Notes: generated from the sequence alone by a model not told the origin. Shown: positions 1 through 7,894, counted from the stretch's first letter. The stretch is 41,579 nt of DNA from an uncultured Oscillospiraceae bacterium (GCA_910588975.1 CAJUSE010000015.1:1-41579); one strand, 5' to 3'. A program made the numbers and translations.

Positions 1-135
1 AGTGACCTTGGTAGACATTTTGGTAGACACCATATTCTGGAAACACAATCAACCCCTTGCGCCCCAACCACTCCCGCCGATTTTTTGGTAGACATTTGGT
101 AGACATGAACTCCCCACAACATTTTTTACGGGCGA
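1..135 (-). repeat. S-layer leader repeat, copy 1 (distal part)
   Basis: First of four copies of a repeat otherwise found upstream of SLH genes (5040-5345, 15316-15622, inverted 23184-23369). It holds two pairs of the box TTGGTAGACA (8-17 and 20-29; 85-94 and 96-105). The copy runs off the left edge at the point where the others continue into a terminator and an SLH gene on the minus strand. By inference, a further SLH gene reading leftwards lies outside the window. Confidence 0.8.
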
Positions 136-203
136 AAACCGGGACAAGACGCCCCTATGGGGAAATCGTGTATAGTAGGGCGAATACCGTCCGCCTGAAA
201 GCG

Positions 204-232
204 AAAAAGCGGGCGGCCACAGGCCGCCCGCT
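204..232 (-). terminator. Rho-independent terminator of the sugar transferase
   Basis: An 11-bp GC stem (AGCGGGCGGCC with its complement, 3-nt loop) is followed on the minus strand by TTTTT, starting a few bases after the stop codon. The stem core is the same GGGCGGCC palindrome seen in the dispersed REP-like repeats of this window. Confidence 0.8.
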
Positions 233-236
233 CCGG

Positions 237-1616
237 CTACACCAGCTTTTCCTGATTGACGACCCCCTTGAACAGGGTCATAAACAAAATTTTGATGTCA
301 AACAGCAGGGTCCAATTTTCGATGTAGTAAATATCGTGTCGGACCCGCTCGGCAATGGAGGTATCCCCACGCAGGCCGTTGACCTGAGCCCAGCCGGTGA
401 TGCCCGGCCGCACCTGGTGCTTGACCATATACAGGGGCACCTCCTCCTTGAACTGCTCCACGTAATGGGGCAGCTCAGGCCGGGGGCCCACCAGGGACAT
501 ATCCCCCTTGAGGACATTGAAAAACTGGGGCAGCTCATCAATGGAAAACTTGCGGATAAAGGCGCCGAACCTGGTCTTGCGTGCGTCGCTGTTGGTGGAC
601 CAGGCGGTGTCCGAGTCGCCGTTGAGCCGCATGGAGCGGAACTTGTACATATAGAAGGGCTTTTTGTTCAGCCCCACCCGGCGCTGCTTGAAGATGACCG
701 GCCCCGGGGAGGACAGCTTCACCCCCACGGCGGCAAAGAGCATGAGGGGAGAGGTGAGCAAAATGAGCACCAGAGCGCCCACAATGTCCATGGTCCGCTT
801 GAGAAAGGCGTTGCCCAGGTTGTCCAGGGGGATGCGGCGCAGGTTGATGAGGGGCAGCTCCCCCAGGGCGTCGATCTGGGGATGGGCGGGGATGTACTGG
901 GCGTAGAAGGGGATGAGGGAGAGCTTCACCCCCGTCTTTTCGCAGGCCTGAATGATCTGGGTCAGCCGGGAGTAGTCCTCCATTTCCAGGGCGGCCACCA
1001 CCTCGTCGGGGGAGCGGCGGTCCAGCACGGCCTCCGCCTTGTCCAGGTGGCCCAGCCAGGGCACACCGGGCCAGTCCCTGTCGTCGGCCATGTAGCCGTC
1101 AATGGTGTAGCCCAGCTCGGGGGAGCGGCTCAGCTCCTCCACATACCGCCGGGCCAGAGGGCCGGCCCCCATGACCACAATGTGCTTCTGGTTATACCCC
1201 GCCCCCCGGAAGTGGTGGAGCACCTTGCGCACAAAGATGCGCTTGCCGGCAGTGAGGAGGTTGACGAAGATAAAGTAAAACAGCAGAGCAATACGGGAGA
1301 AGTGGACCCCCCGCATCAGAAACAGGGCCATCTGGAACAGCACGAAGCCCAAGGTGTTGGCCCCAAAGAGGGTGCCCAGGTCCTGGTAGAGCCGCTTGCG
1401 CCGTACCGACTCATAAAGGCCCAAAAAGGCGTAAATGAGCACATGGGCGGGGGCCAGGATCAGGGCCGCCCGGACATACTGGGACAGGGGCACCGAGGGG
1501 ATGCCGTCCAGAAGGCAGAACCGGACCCAGAAGCCCAGGGGCAGGGACAGAAAGACCAGCAGGGCGTCCAGGGCCATATTCAGATGGTTGAGCAGCCGCT
1601 GGTTTTCCCGGATCAT
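237..1616 (-). CDS. Polyprenyl-phosphate sugar-1-phosphate transferase (WcaJ-like)
   Basis: Membrane enzyme that transfers a sugar-1-phosphate from a nucleotide sugar to undecaprenyl phosphate, the first step of exopolysaccharide or wall-polysaccharide repeat-unit synthesis. The 459 residues fit the family. Order: hydrophobic N-terminal half with about four membrane segments (residues 10-130), a nucleotide-binding-like fold beginning at IVVMGAGPLARRYVEEL, then a hydrophobic hairpin and the bacterial sugar transferase domain from about residue 270. That domain shows the conserved KFRSMR, DELPQFFNVLKGDMSLVGPRP and RPGITGWAQVNG segments. The ATG at 1616 follows GGAAGGAGG at good spacing. It has its own promoter and terminator, so it is probably monocistronic. 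SLH proteins usually bind a wall polysaccharide, so a link to the neighbouring S-layer genes is plausible but inferred. The exact sugar cannot be read from sequence. Confidence 0.93.
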   Translation of the reverse strand: MIRENQRLLNHLNMALDALLVFLSLPLGFWVRFCLLDGIPSVPLSQYVRAALILAPAHVLIYAFLGLYESVRRKRLYQDLGTLFGANTLGFVLFQMALFLMRGVHFSRIALLFYFIFVNLLTAGKRIFVRKVLHHFRGAGYNQKHIVVMGAGPLARRYVEELSRSPELGYTIDGYMADDRDWPGVPWLGHLDKAEAVLDRRSPDEVVAALEMEDYSRLTQIIQACEKTGVKLSLIPFYAQYIPAHPQIDALGELPLINLRRIPLDNLGNAFLKRTMDIVGALVLILLTSPLMLFAAVGVKLSSPGPVIFKQRRVGLNKKPFYMYKFRSMRLNGDSDTAWSTNSDARKTRFGAFIRKFSIDELPQFFNVLKGDMSLVGPRPELPHYVEQFKEEVPLYMVKHQVRPGITGWAQVNGLRGDTSIAERVRHDIYYIENWTLLFDIKILFMTLFKGVVNQEKLV

Positions 1617-1649
1617 GGGCCGGCCTCCTTCCCTTTGTTTTGACGTATT

Positions 1650-1679
1650 ATTATATCAAATCAGGGCGAAGGTTGTCAA
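1650..1679 (-). promoter_or_regulatory. Sigma-A promoter of the sugar transferase
   Basis: On the minus strand a perfect -35 TTGACA (1674-1679) and a perfect -10 TATAAT (1650-1655) are separated by 18 bp, about 35 bp upstream of the ATG at 1616. Confidence 0.85.
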
Positions 1680-1711
1680 TTTTCCCGGGGTGGAAATGGG
1701 TGGAGGGCATG

Positions 1712-1755
1712 AAAAGGCGGCGGGAGAGGTGGGTGGACCTCTTCCGCCGCCTTTT
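1712..1755 (+). promoter_or_regulatory. tfl1 leader hairpin (terminator-like)
   Basis: Arms 1712-1730 and 1737-1755 form a 19-bp stem with one G-U pair and a 6-nt loop, ending in CCTTTT. It lies 32 bases upstream of the tfl1 start. The same element precedes tfl2, tfl3 and tfl4, with changed loops and partly changed stems. The upstream gene is divergent here, so it cannot be that gene's terminator. An attenuator or leader-RNA role is inferred. Confidence 0.8.
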
Positions 1756-1787
1756 GGCTGTTTTCCCCCATGGGTGGAGGTGTTTTT

Positions 1788-2234
1788 ATGAGCAAGACGA
1801 CAAATTATCAGCTGACCGTATGGGATTATGGGGATGAGGATTTCACCCCCGGGCAGGTGCGGGAGGACCTGGCGGAGAACTTCACCGCCCTGGACAGGGT
1901 GCTGAAGGCGGAGGAGCTGGCACGGAGTAATGGCTTGGCAGAAAAGGCCAAAATTGTGACAGGCAGCTACAGCGGCAATGGGGAGACCCAACGGAAAGTT
2001 TCCTTGGGATTTACTCCAAAGGCAGTATTTGTTTGCACCAGCGAAGGGCGTGTAGCCACAGTGAGCAGCAGTCTCCGTGTTCAAGGCGGCCTGGTGTTGC
2101 CGGGACACCCCTTGATGGTCAAGGAGCAAACCGCAATGGAAATTGTCAATGGAGGTTTTATGGCTTTTCAGCGAGACTATTTACAGGGTGTTAACGAAAA
2201 CACCTATACGTATTATTATTGGGCCTTGCAATGA
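1788..2234 (+). CDS. Tail-fibre-like small protein, paralog 1 (tfl1)
   Basis: Protein of 148 residues with no signal peptide or membrane segment. The first ~42 residues (MSKTTNYQLTVWDYGDEDF, then an acidic amphipathic stretch) are nearly identical in four genes of this window. They resemble the start of Clostridia prophage tail-fibre proteins, where a TNYQLN..W...D..F..D....D motif is common; this is recalled resemblance, not a search. The C-terminal half contains the shared LGFTPKAVFV segment and ends in YYYWAL, but is otherwise unlike its paralogs. The start is the ATG after GGTGGAGGTG plus TTTTT; an in-frame ATG at 1770 would overlap the ribosome site. No other phage genes are present. It lies tail-to-tail with SLH-A. 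Function unknown. Confidence 0.75.
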   Translation: MSKTTNYQLTVWDYGDEDFTPGQVREDLAENFTALDRVLKAEELARSNGLAEKAKIVTGSYSGNGETQRKVSLGFTPKAVFVCTSEGRVATVSSSLRVQGGLVLPGHPLMVKEQTAMEIVNGGFMAFQRDYLQGVNENTYTYYYWALQ

Positions 2235-2243
2235 GATAAGAAA

Positions 2244-2269
2244 GGTCCGGGCGTCGAAACGCCCGGACC
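2244..2269. terminator. Terminator between tfl1 and SLH-A
   Basis: An 11-bp perfect stem (GGTCCGGGCGT and complement) with a CGAA loop lies between two convergent stop codons. Short T-rich tracts lie on both sides in the respective reading directions, so it may serve both genes. Confidence 0.75.
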
Positions 2270-2291
2270 CTCTTCTTGTGCAAAGTGTTGA

Positions 2292-5039
2292 TTATTTGGC
2301 CTCGACCTTGGGCAGATCGTTGATGATCTCCTTCTCGCCGCTGACCTCGATAATCATGGCCTTCACAGTCTTGACGTCGTTCTTGTCGGTGTCATAGACC
2401 AGGACCACATTGCGCTTGGGAGCCACGTTATCAAAGGTGGGAGCGGAACCGCCCTCGGAAGCAATGTCGCCGTTCTGATCCACATAGTAGATCTTGGCAT
2501 CGCTGGCAACGGCCAGGACCTCACGGCCGTCGCCCTTGAAGGCATCGCCGTCCTTCTTCAGGCCGGTGAAGACACTGATGGTCTCGTCATCCTCGTTGTA
2601 GTTCTCAGCGAAGGCAACCAGGATGCCGTGGCCATTCTTGTCGGGGGCAACAGTGTCGCTGATGACAGTGATGTCCTTGTCGGCATACACGTTGTCATTG
2701 GCGGGATCGAAGTAGACAATGTCGCCCTTCTCGATCTTGGTGCTGTCGGCAGGCATGTACAGGGTGTACACAGTGCTGTCTACACCAACAGCGTAAACCT
2801 TCCGGGCGCTGCCGTCAACCTTATCGGTGCCGTCATAACTGGTCACGATGCCGTAGACAGTGGAGGAGGTGGCGCCGGTGGGGGCATTGCCCAGATCGGC
2901 ATACACGGCCACGATCTTGCCGTTCTTCTCCAGAGAGTTCCACTTCGTGCCGTTACCAACATTAACGTCACCCAGGTCACGGATGTTGTAAGCCTTGTAG
3001 CCGCTCTTAACATCGGTGTCCTGCTCATTCTTTTCGGTCTTAGTGGTGGCAAACAGGACACAGTCATTGGCGGTGGCAGTCTTGTTGAAAGCCTTAGTGG
3101 CCTTCAGATAGCTGGCAGTGCCGGTGGTCTTCACAGAGCTCTCGACAGTCACAACGGCCTCGCCGGACTTGTCGATGGTGTAGGTGATGATGTCGCCGAT
3201 GTTATACTCGCCAACCGTCTTGAGGTCGCTGTCGTCACTGACAGTGATGATGGTCTTGACATTGTCGGCACCCAAGACCTGGAGCCGCAGGTTATCAAAC
3301 ACGCTACCGGTCTTGCCATCATCGGGCTTGTCGATAATCAGGGAGTAGTTGCTGGCGGACTCGGAGGTCTGAACAGCGGCGGCAACATAGCCATTCACCA
3401 GGTACAGGTCGAAGGTCTCGCCGATGTGCTTGCCCTCGAAGGCCTCGACAGCCTTGCTACCCAGGTTGGTGGTAGTCATGTCCGTGCCACCGTAGACCTT
3501 ATAGACGGTGCCGTCGATGGTCACGCTGGTCTGATCCTTATAGCGGTCCACATCGCCAGTGGCCGTCTCGGCCTCCTCAACGATAACCAGAGCGCCATCG
3601 GTAGTGGCGCTGGTCTTATACAGAACGGTGGTCACGACCACATCGTCAACGGCGATATCGTCATAGATGTCGTGGTCGGCAATGGTCAGAGTGCCCACAC
3701 CATTGACGGTGACCTTGGTGCTGTTCTTAGCGGTGACAACACCCAGCTTGGACTCCACCACGTAAGCGGCGAAGATCTTGCCATCATCGTTCATAACGAA
3801 CTTGATGGTGTCGCCAGTCTTGTCCATCAGGTTCTCAGTCAGCTTGCTGTTGCTCTTGTCCTTCACGCCCTGGATGGTGTTGGTCTTATCATCCTTGGTA
3901 TAGACGGCCTTCTTGGCATAGTTAGTATAGACGGTCACGGTATCAGCCAGATCATACTTGGTGCCGTCAACCTTGATCTTCTTCTCAGCGGCCTTGTTGT
4001 CCTGGATGTCGCCCTTGGTGACGTTCAGAACCTCGGTAGCGCCAGTGTTGAACACACCATAGATGGTGTCGTTCTTGTCGGGCGCATTACGCTTGCCGTT
4101 GCGGCTGTCCTTAAAGATGACCTTGACTTCCTCGCCGATGTTGGCAATATCCATATCGGAGGGGAAGGCGGCCTCGTCGGCAGGCTTGTCTGTACCATCA
4201 GAATTGGTAGTGATACCATTCAGCCAGCCCTCGACAACGATCTCTCCCTTGGCAGCGCTGGCAGTAGTGATATCACCAGTCTTGGCATTACCAACATAGG
4301 TGCCAACCCAGGTAGAGGCACCATACTTCTCGCTCAGAATAGTCTTGGCAACGCTGCCGTTGCTGCCGTCAGCCTTGTAGTAGTTGTAGGTGATTTGGCC
4401 ATTCTGGATGGTCAGGCTGGGGGATTTTTCCATGACGTAGTCCTGCACGCCGTTGAAAATGATTTGAGCAGCATTGTCACGGGACAGGCCAGCATTGGGG
4501 TCGATAGCCTCAATACCCTCATACAGCTTGTAGGGGGTAGCATTGGAGGCCTCGGTGTTGACATTGATGGCCCAGTCAGCGCCGGTGAACTTGAACACAG
4601 TGCTGTCGTAACCCATGGCCACCAGGACCATCTTGGCAGCCTCGGTGCCAGTCACGGTGCCAGCGGGGTCAAAAGCACCGTTTCCACGGCCATTGATGAT
4701 ACCCAAGTTAGAGCAGTACTCGATGTACTTCTCAGCCCAGTGGCCCTTGATGTCGGTGTAGGTGGGGGTGGTCTTGGTGCCCAGAACAGGGTCGATGCCG
4801 CCATTCAAAGCAATGGTGATCATCTTGGCCATCTCGGCACGGGTGACAAGGCCCTCGGGATCGAAATCGCCGGTGTCCTTGCCGTTGATGATGTTCAGGG
4901 CGACCATGGTGTCGACAGCATTGGCGTTGACAATCTCGTCAGCATCAGTGAAGTCGGCAGCGCTGGCACCCATGACCATCATGCCGCTCAGCATCACGCC
5001 GGTGAGAGCCAGGCTGAGCAGACGCTTCAGGTTCTTCAT
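2292..5039 (-). CDS. S-layer homology domain protein (SLH-A)
   Basis: Secreted 915-residue surface protein, probably an S-layer subunit. Signal peptide 1-27 (MKNLKRLLSLALTG..., cleavage near GASAA). Three SLH repeats: about 30-82 (IINGKDTGDFDPEGLVTRAEMAKM), 93-146 (YTDIKGHWAEKYIEYCSNLG...RGNGAFDP) and a degenerate third at about 160-205. In the known family these bind pyruvylated wall polysaccharide. Residues 210-915 are Thr/Val/Asp-rich, beta-strand-like and cysteine-poor, and no catalytic motif is visible. The ATG at 5039 follows TAGGAGGAATTCCCT. The upstream leader repeat contains a terminator and no promoter I could recognise. Compared with the GC-rich housekeeping genes, codon use favours GCT/ACT/CGT, suggesting high expression at least at times. 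The signal-peptide type is shared with SLH-D. Confidence 0.93.
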   Translation of the reverse strand: MKNLKRLLSLALTGVMLSGMMVMGASAADFTDADEIVNANAVDTMVALNIINGKDTGDFDPEGLVTRAEMAKMITIALNGGIDPVLGTKTTPTYTDIKGHWAEKYIEYCSNLGIINGRGNGAFDPAGTVTGTEAAKMVLVAMGYDSTVFKFTGADWAINVNTEASNATPYKLYEGIEAIDPNAGLSRDNAAQIIFNGVQDYVMEKSPSLTIQNGQITYNYYKADGSNGSVAKTILSEKYGASTWVGTYVGNAKTGDITTASAAKGEIVVEGWLNGITTNSDGTDKPADEAAFPSDMDIANIGEEVKVIFKDSRNGKRNAPDKNDTIYGVFNTGATEVLNVTKGDIQDNKAAEKKIKVDGTKYDLADTVTVYTNYAKKAVYTKDDKTNTIQGVKDKSNSKLTENLMDKTGDTIKFVMNDDGKIFAAYVVESKLGVVTAKNSTKVTVNGVGTLTIADHDIYDDIAVDDVVVTTVLYKTSATTDGALVIVEEAETATGDVDRYKDQTSVTIDGTVYKVYGGTDMTTTNLGSKAVEAFEGKHIGETFDLYLVNGYVAAAVQTSESASNYSLIIDKPDDGKTGSVFDNLRLQVLGADNVKTIITVSDDSDLKTVGEYNIGDIITYTIDKSGEAVVTVESSVKTTGTASYLKATKAFNKTATANDCVLFATTKTEKNEQDTDVKSGYKAYNIRDLGDVNVGNGTKWNSLEKNGKIVAVYADLGNAPTGATSSTVYGIVTSYDGTDKVDGSARKVYAVGVDSTVYTLYMPADSTKIEKGDIVYFDPANDNVYADKDITVISDTVAPDKNGHGILVAFAENYNEDDETISVFTGLKKDGDAFKGDGREVLAVASDAKIYYVDQNGDIASEGGSAPTFDNVAPKRNVVLVYDTDKNDVKTVKAMIIEVSGEKEIINDLPKVEAK

Positions 5040-5345
5040 AGGGAATTCCTCCTATTTTTTATTTGGACCTGGTTCGTCATATCCCGCTCACGTCTTGAAA
5101 ACACTGGCTTTTCCAAGGCGCAAGGGGCGTATGACGCCCCTAACACCCCCAAAAAACGTACCCAAAAGCGCAAAAAAGCCCCGGGAAAGCCCATTTCCCG
5201 GGGCATAAAGTGACCTTGGTAGACATTTTGGTAGACACCATATTCTGGAAACACAATCAACCCATTGCGCCCCAATCACTCCCGCCGATTTTTTGGTAGA
5301 CATTTGGTAGACATGAACTCCCCACAACACTTTTTACGGGCAAAA
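5040..5345 (-). repeat. S-layer leader repeat, copy 2 (full)
   Basis: About 300 bp directly upstream of SLH-A, nearly identical to 15316-15622. In reading order: two boxes (5293-5302 and 5304-5313), two more (5216-5225 and 5228-5237), a terminator (5172-5204), the palindrome GGGGCGTCATACGCCCC, and a conserved untranslated segment ending in the ribosome site. The boxes are the direct repeat TTGGTAGACA spaced 11 or 12 bp apart, about one helical turn. Confidence 0.9.
5172..5204 (-). terminator. Terminator inside the SLH-A leader
   Basis: An 11-bp stem (GCCCCGGGAAA with TTTCCCGGGGC, 5-nt loop) is followed on the minus strand by TTTTTT, about 130 bases before the SLH-A start. It would stop transcription entering from upstream, either as an insulator or as an attenuator. 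Confidence 0.8.
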
Positions 5346-5356
5346 AAGCCCCCACC

Positions 5357-5383
5357 GGGCGGGTTTAGAACCCGCCCCTACGA
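5357..5383. repeat. REP-like palindrome
   Basis: GGGCGGGTT and its complement around a 3-nt loop, ending in CCTACG. It resembles the GTAGGGGCGG-type palindromes found at 12009, 22874 and 40082. The rest of 5384-5491 holds nothing clear except an AT-rich stretch with a possible -10 (TATACT at 5456-5461) for the small gene at 5492. Confidence 0.6.
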
Positions 5384-5491
5384 AAAGGTAACGGCAGCAG
5401 GGGGCGGGCCGAGCTCCCGCTATCCACAGTCCGTTTTATGGGACATTGATTTTGTTATACTGGGCTCATCCAAGAAAGGAGTGAGGTCCAA

Positions 5492-5620
5492 ATGACGGAT
5501 CAGTTTGAAATCAGGAATGTGCGGGGCCATGTGGAGGTGTTTGACCTCTGGGGCCAGTTCTGCTTCTCGGCCGATAATGAGAGCGAGGCCCGGGAGGAAC
5601 TGCGGGAGATGGCGGCCTGA
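5492..5620 (+). CDS. Small hypothetical protein, 42 residues
   Basis: A short ORF starting at ATG 5492, preceded by AAAGGAG about 10 bases upstream and closed by a terminator whose stem overlaps its stop codon. The acidic 42-residue product contains FEIRNVRGHVEVFD, then GQFCFSADNE, then an EAREELREM helix. That reads as a compact beta-beta-alpha mini-protein with one cysteine. The good ribosome site, dedicated terminator and well-formed protein pattern support a real gene. I do not recognise the family and suggest no function. It lies head-to-head with the SLH-A leader repeat and 123 bases before the 5'-nucleotidase gene. Confidence 0.65.
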   Translation: MTDQFEIRNVRGHVEVFDLWGQFCFSADNESEAREELREMAA

Positions 5621-5637
5621 GGGCCGCCGTCTTTTTT
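5609..5637 (+). terminator. Terminator of the 42-residue gene
   Basis: GGCGGCC paired with GGCCGCC across a short loop containing the stop codon, followed by CTTTTTT. Confidence 0.8.
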
Positions 5638-5659
5638 CGGCAAAAATTGGCCCCCGCCC

Positions 5660-5688
5660 TTGTTTCTCCTCCGCCGACGTGGTAAACT
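5660..5688 (+). promoter_or_regulatory. Probable promoter of the 5'-nucleotidase gene
   Basis: TTGTTT (5660-5665) and TAAACT (5683-5688) with a 17-bp spacer, 55 bases before the ATG at 5744 and downstream of the preceding terminator. Confidence 0.55.
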
Positions 5689-5743
5689 GTTTATATCAGT
5701 CTCCCCCATACAGAGGGAGAATATTGGAAAGGAGAATGGAATT

Positions 5744-7894
5744 ATGAATCATCGTCTCCGCAAGCTCCTGGCGGGCGGGCTGGCAGCCCTTATGCTGGTC
5801 TCCACCCTCCCCGCCGCTCTGGCCGCTGAGGGCGACACCACCCTCACCATTATCGCCACCTCGGACACCCACGGCAATGTGTGGGGCTGGTCCTACGAGG
5901 ACGGCAAGGAGTCCACCTCCGGGTCCCTGGCCCAGATCAGCTCCTATGTCAAGTCCCTGCGGGATGCCGGCGAGAACGTGATCCTGGTGGACAACGGCGA
6001 CACCATCCAGGGCACCATCATGTCCGACGACCTGGCCAACAAGAACCCCGACGACCCCCACCCCGTCATCGCCGCCATGAACTACATGGGCTATGACGCC
6101 ATGGGTCTGGGCAACCACGAGTTCAACTGGGGCATCACCAGCATGAAGAAGATCATGGACCAGGCTGATTTCCCCGTGCTGTGCTCCAACATCCGGGACG
6201 GCAAGGGCGAACTGGTGGCCAAGGACGGCGCCTGGACCATGGTGGAGAAGGCGGGTATCAAGGTGGCCATCATCGCCGCCGACACCCCCCACATCCAGAA
6301 GTGGGACGGCGGCAAGGACGGCATTGATGATCTGCAGATCGTCTCCCTGGCCGAGGGCGTCAAGGCTGCCATGAAGGAGATCGGCGACAGCGCCGATGTG
6401 GTCATGGTGGTGGCCCACGCCGGCCCCACCAGCGAGTACTCCGAGGCCGACGCCGCCAACACCATCCTGGACATCGAGGGCGTGGACCTGCTCCAGTGCG
6501 GCCACTCCCACTCCACCTACATCAACAACGACGGCCCCATCCCCGTGGGCGAGGTGAAGAACGGCGCCGGCGAGGTGCTGAAGTACACCGTCACCCTGGA
6601 CAAGGACAAGAAGATCACCTCCGCCGTGGTGGAGACCGTCTCGGTCAAGGACCAGATCCCCGACGAGGGCGTCCGGGCCGTGGAGGCCGTCAAGACCGTC
6701 CACGAGAAGGCCGTGGAGTATGTGTCCGGCAACGTGCTGGGCCACGCCAGCGCCAGGTTCCAGCCCGAGAATGAGATCAAGGGCATCCCCCAGGGCAAGC
6801 TGGAGGACACCGCCGTCATGGATCTCATCAACGACGTGCAGCTGAAGTACGCCCAGGCCGACGTGTCCGCCGCCGCCCTCTTTAAGGACACCTCCGACCT
6901 GCCCGAGGGCGAGCTGAACTACGGCAACATCTTCGACATCTACAAGTACGACAACACCCTCTACCGGGTGAACATCACCGGCGCTCAGCTCAAGGAGTAC
7001 ATGGAGTGGTCGGTGAGCCACTACAACACCTGGACCGAGGGGGACATCAATATCTCCTTCAACAAGTCTATCCCCGGCTACCGCTATGACATGTTTGCCG
7101 GTGTGGACTACGAGATCGACCTCTCCAAGCCCGCCGGCGAGCGCATCGTCAACGTGATGTACAAGGGCGAGCCTCTGAAGGACGATCAGCAGCTGAAGCT
7201 GGCCGTGAACAACTACCGCTTCTCCTCCGCCGTCAAGGCCATGGTGGGCGGCGACGAGGCCAAGGAGTGGGAGTCCTCCCAGTCCATCCGGGATATGCTG
7301 GTGGAGTACCTGGCCGAGAACGACCCCCTGGTCCCCGCTGTGGACAACAACTGGAAGATCGTGGGCGTGGACCTGAAGCTGGACGACCCCGCCCGGGCCG
7401 CCTACATTGAGAAGATCAACGCCGGCGAGCTGGCCACCCCCTACAACAAGGCCATCAACCTCAACGAGGCCAACAACGTCATCGTGGACGGGGCTGTGAA
7501 CAGCGCCGCCGATCACGACGCCGTGGCCGCCACCCAGGGCACCGGCATCGCCCACAGCTTCCGTCTCCGTGACCTGGCTGTCATTCTGAAGGGCACCGAC
7601 GCCGCCTTCAACGTGGACTGGAACAACGAGACCGCTCAGGTGGTCATCACCAAGGGCGGCGAGTACACCGCCGAGCCCCTGCCCGCCGCTGACGAGACCG
7701 CCGAGTTCTCCTACGGCAAGCTCACCGTGCTGGTGGACGGCCAGGCCGTGGAGGTGGATGCCCTGCTTCAGGGCGGCAACTACTACATCACCGCCGAGGG
7801 CCTGAACGCCATCCTGGGCACCCAGGCCGTCACCACTGAGGGTATTCTGACCCTCTCCGCCAAGGACGTGGCCGCCACCGGCGTGGCCGGCTAA
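5744..7894 (+). CDS. Secreted bifunctional 5'-nucleotidase / 2',3'-cyclic phosphodiesterase family protein
   Basis: Surface or secreted metallophosphatase that probably removes phosphate from nucleotides outside the cell, as in the UshA/CpdB/YfkN family. It has 716 residues. Signal peptide 1-28 ends at ALAA. The metallophosphatase domain (about 33-290) shows the metal ligands in order: SDTHGN (40-45), DNGDT (83-87), GNHEF (123-127), VAHAG and GHSH. The 5'-nucleotidase C-terminal domain follows (about 340-540), with the typical YGNIFDIYKYDNTLYRVNIT region. From about 590 there is a tail like the copper-amine-oxidase-N/stalk domain (SFRLRDLAVILKGTDAAFNV), probably for wall display. No LPXTG or SLH is seen. 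The start at 5744 follows AAAGGAGAATGGAATT. Confidence 0.92.
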   Translation: MNHRLRKLLAGGLAALMLVSTLPAALAAEGDTTLTIIATSDTHGNVWGWSYEDGKESTSGSLAQISSYVKSLRDAGENVILVDNGDTIQGTIMSDDLANKNPDDPHPVIAAMNYMGYDAMGLGNHEFNWGITSMKKIMDQADFPVLCSNIRDGKGELVAKDGAWTMVEKAGIKVAIIAADTPHIQKWDGGKDGIDDLQIVSLAEGVKAAMKEIGDSADVVMVVAHAGPTSEYSEADAANTILDIEGVDLLQCGHSHSTYINNDGPIPVGEVKNGAGEVLKYTVTLDKDKKITSAVVETVSVKDQIPDEGVRAVEAVKTVHEKAVEYVSGNVLGHASARFQPENEIKGIPQGKLEDTAVMDLINDVQLKYAQADVSAAALFKDTSDLPEGELNYGNIFDIYKYDNTLYRVNITGAQLKEYMEWSVSHYNTWTEGDINISFNKSIPGYRYDMFAGVDYEIDLSKPAGERIVNVMYKGEPLKDDQQLKLAVNNYRFSSAVKAMVGGDEAKEWESSQSIRDMLVEYLAENDPLVPAVDNNWKIVGVDLKLDDPARAAYIEKINAGELATPYNKAINLNEANNVIVDGAVNSAADHDAVAATQGTGIAHSFRLRDLAVILKGTDAAFNVDWNNETAQVVITKGGEYTAEPLPAADETAEFSYGKLTVLVDGQAVEVDALLQGGNYYITAEGLNAILGTQAVTTEGILTLSAKDVAATGVAG

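Noticed and set aside
1712..1755. Integron attC sites as an explanation for the tfl leader hairpins
   Set aside because: No R-box/L-box core (GTTRRRY), the stem is nearly perfect without extrahelical bases, it lies upstream rather than downstream of the gene, and no integrase is seen.
1712..1755. T-box or known riboswitch in the tfl leaders
   Set aside because: The elements are only one ~45-nt stem. No T-box sequence or ligand-binding architecture can be fitted.
1770..1787. Upstream ATG (MGGGVF...) as start of tfl1 and its copy in tfl2
   Set aside because: It lies in the ribosome-site sequence itself. tfl4 lacks that ATG in the same context and tfl3 begins with TTG at the shared downstream position.
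2628..5213. Very long open frames (600-930 codons) antisense to the SLH genes and the nucleotidase gene
   Set aside because: They are by-products of biased codons (few T-A in the right phase). Products are low-complexity G/V/L/H-rich, lack ribosome sites, and mirror the real genes exactly.
5036..5330. Open frames through the leader repeats encoding YQNVYQ-like peptides, at first reminiscent of an integrase C-terminus
   Set aside because: The peptide repeat just reflects the TGTCTACCAA boxes. Frames are open in several phases and on both strands, with no conserved start or ribosome site.
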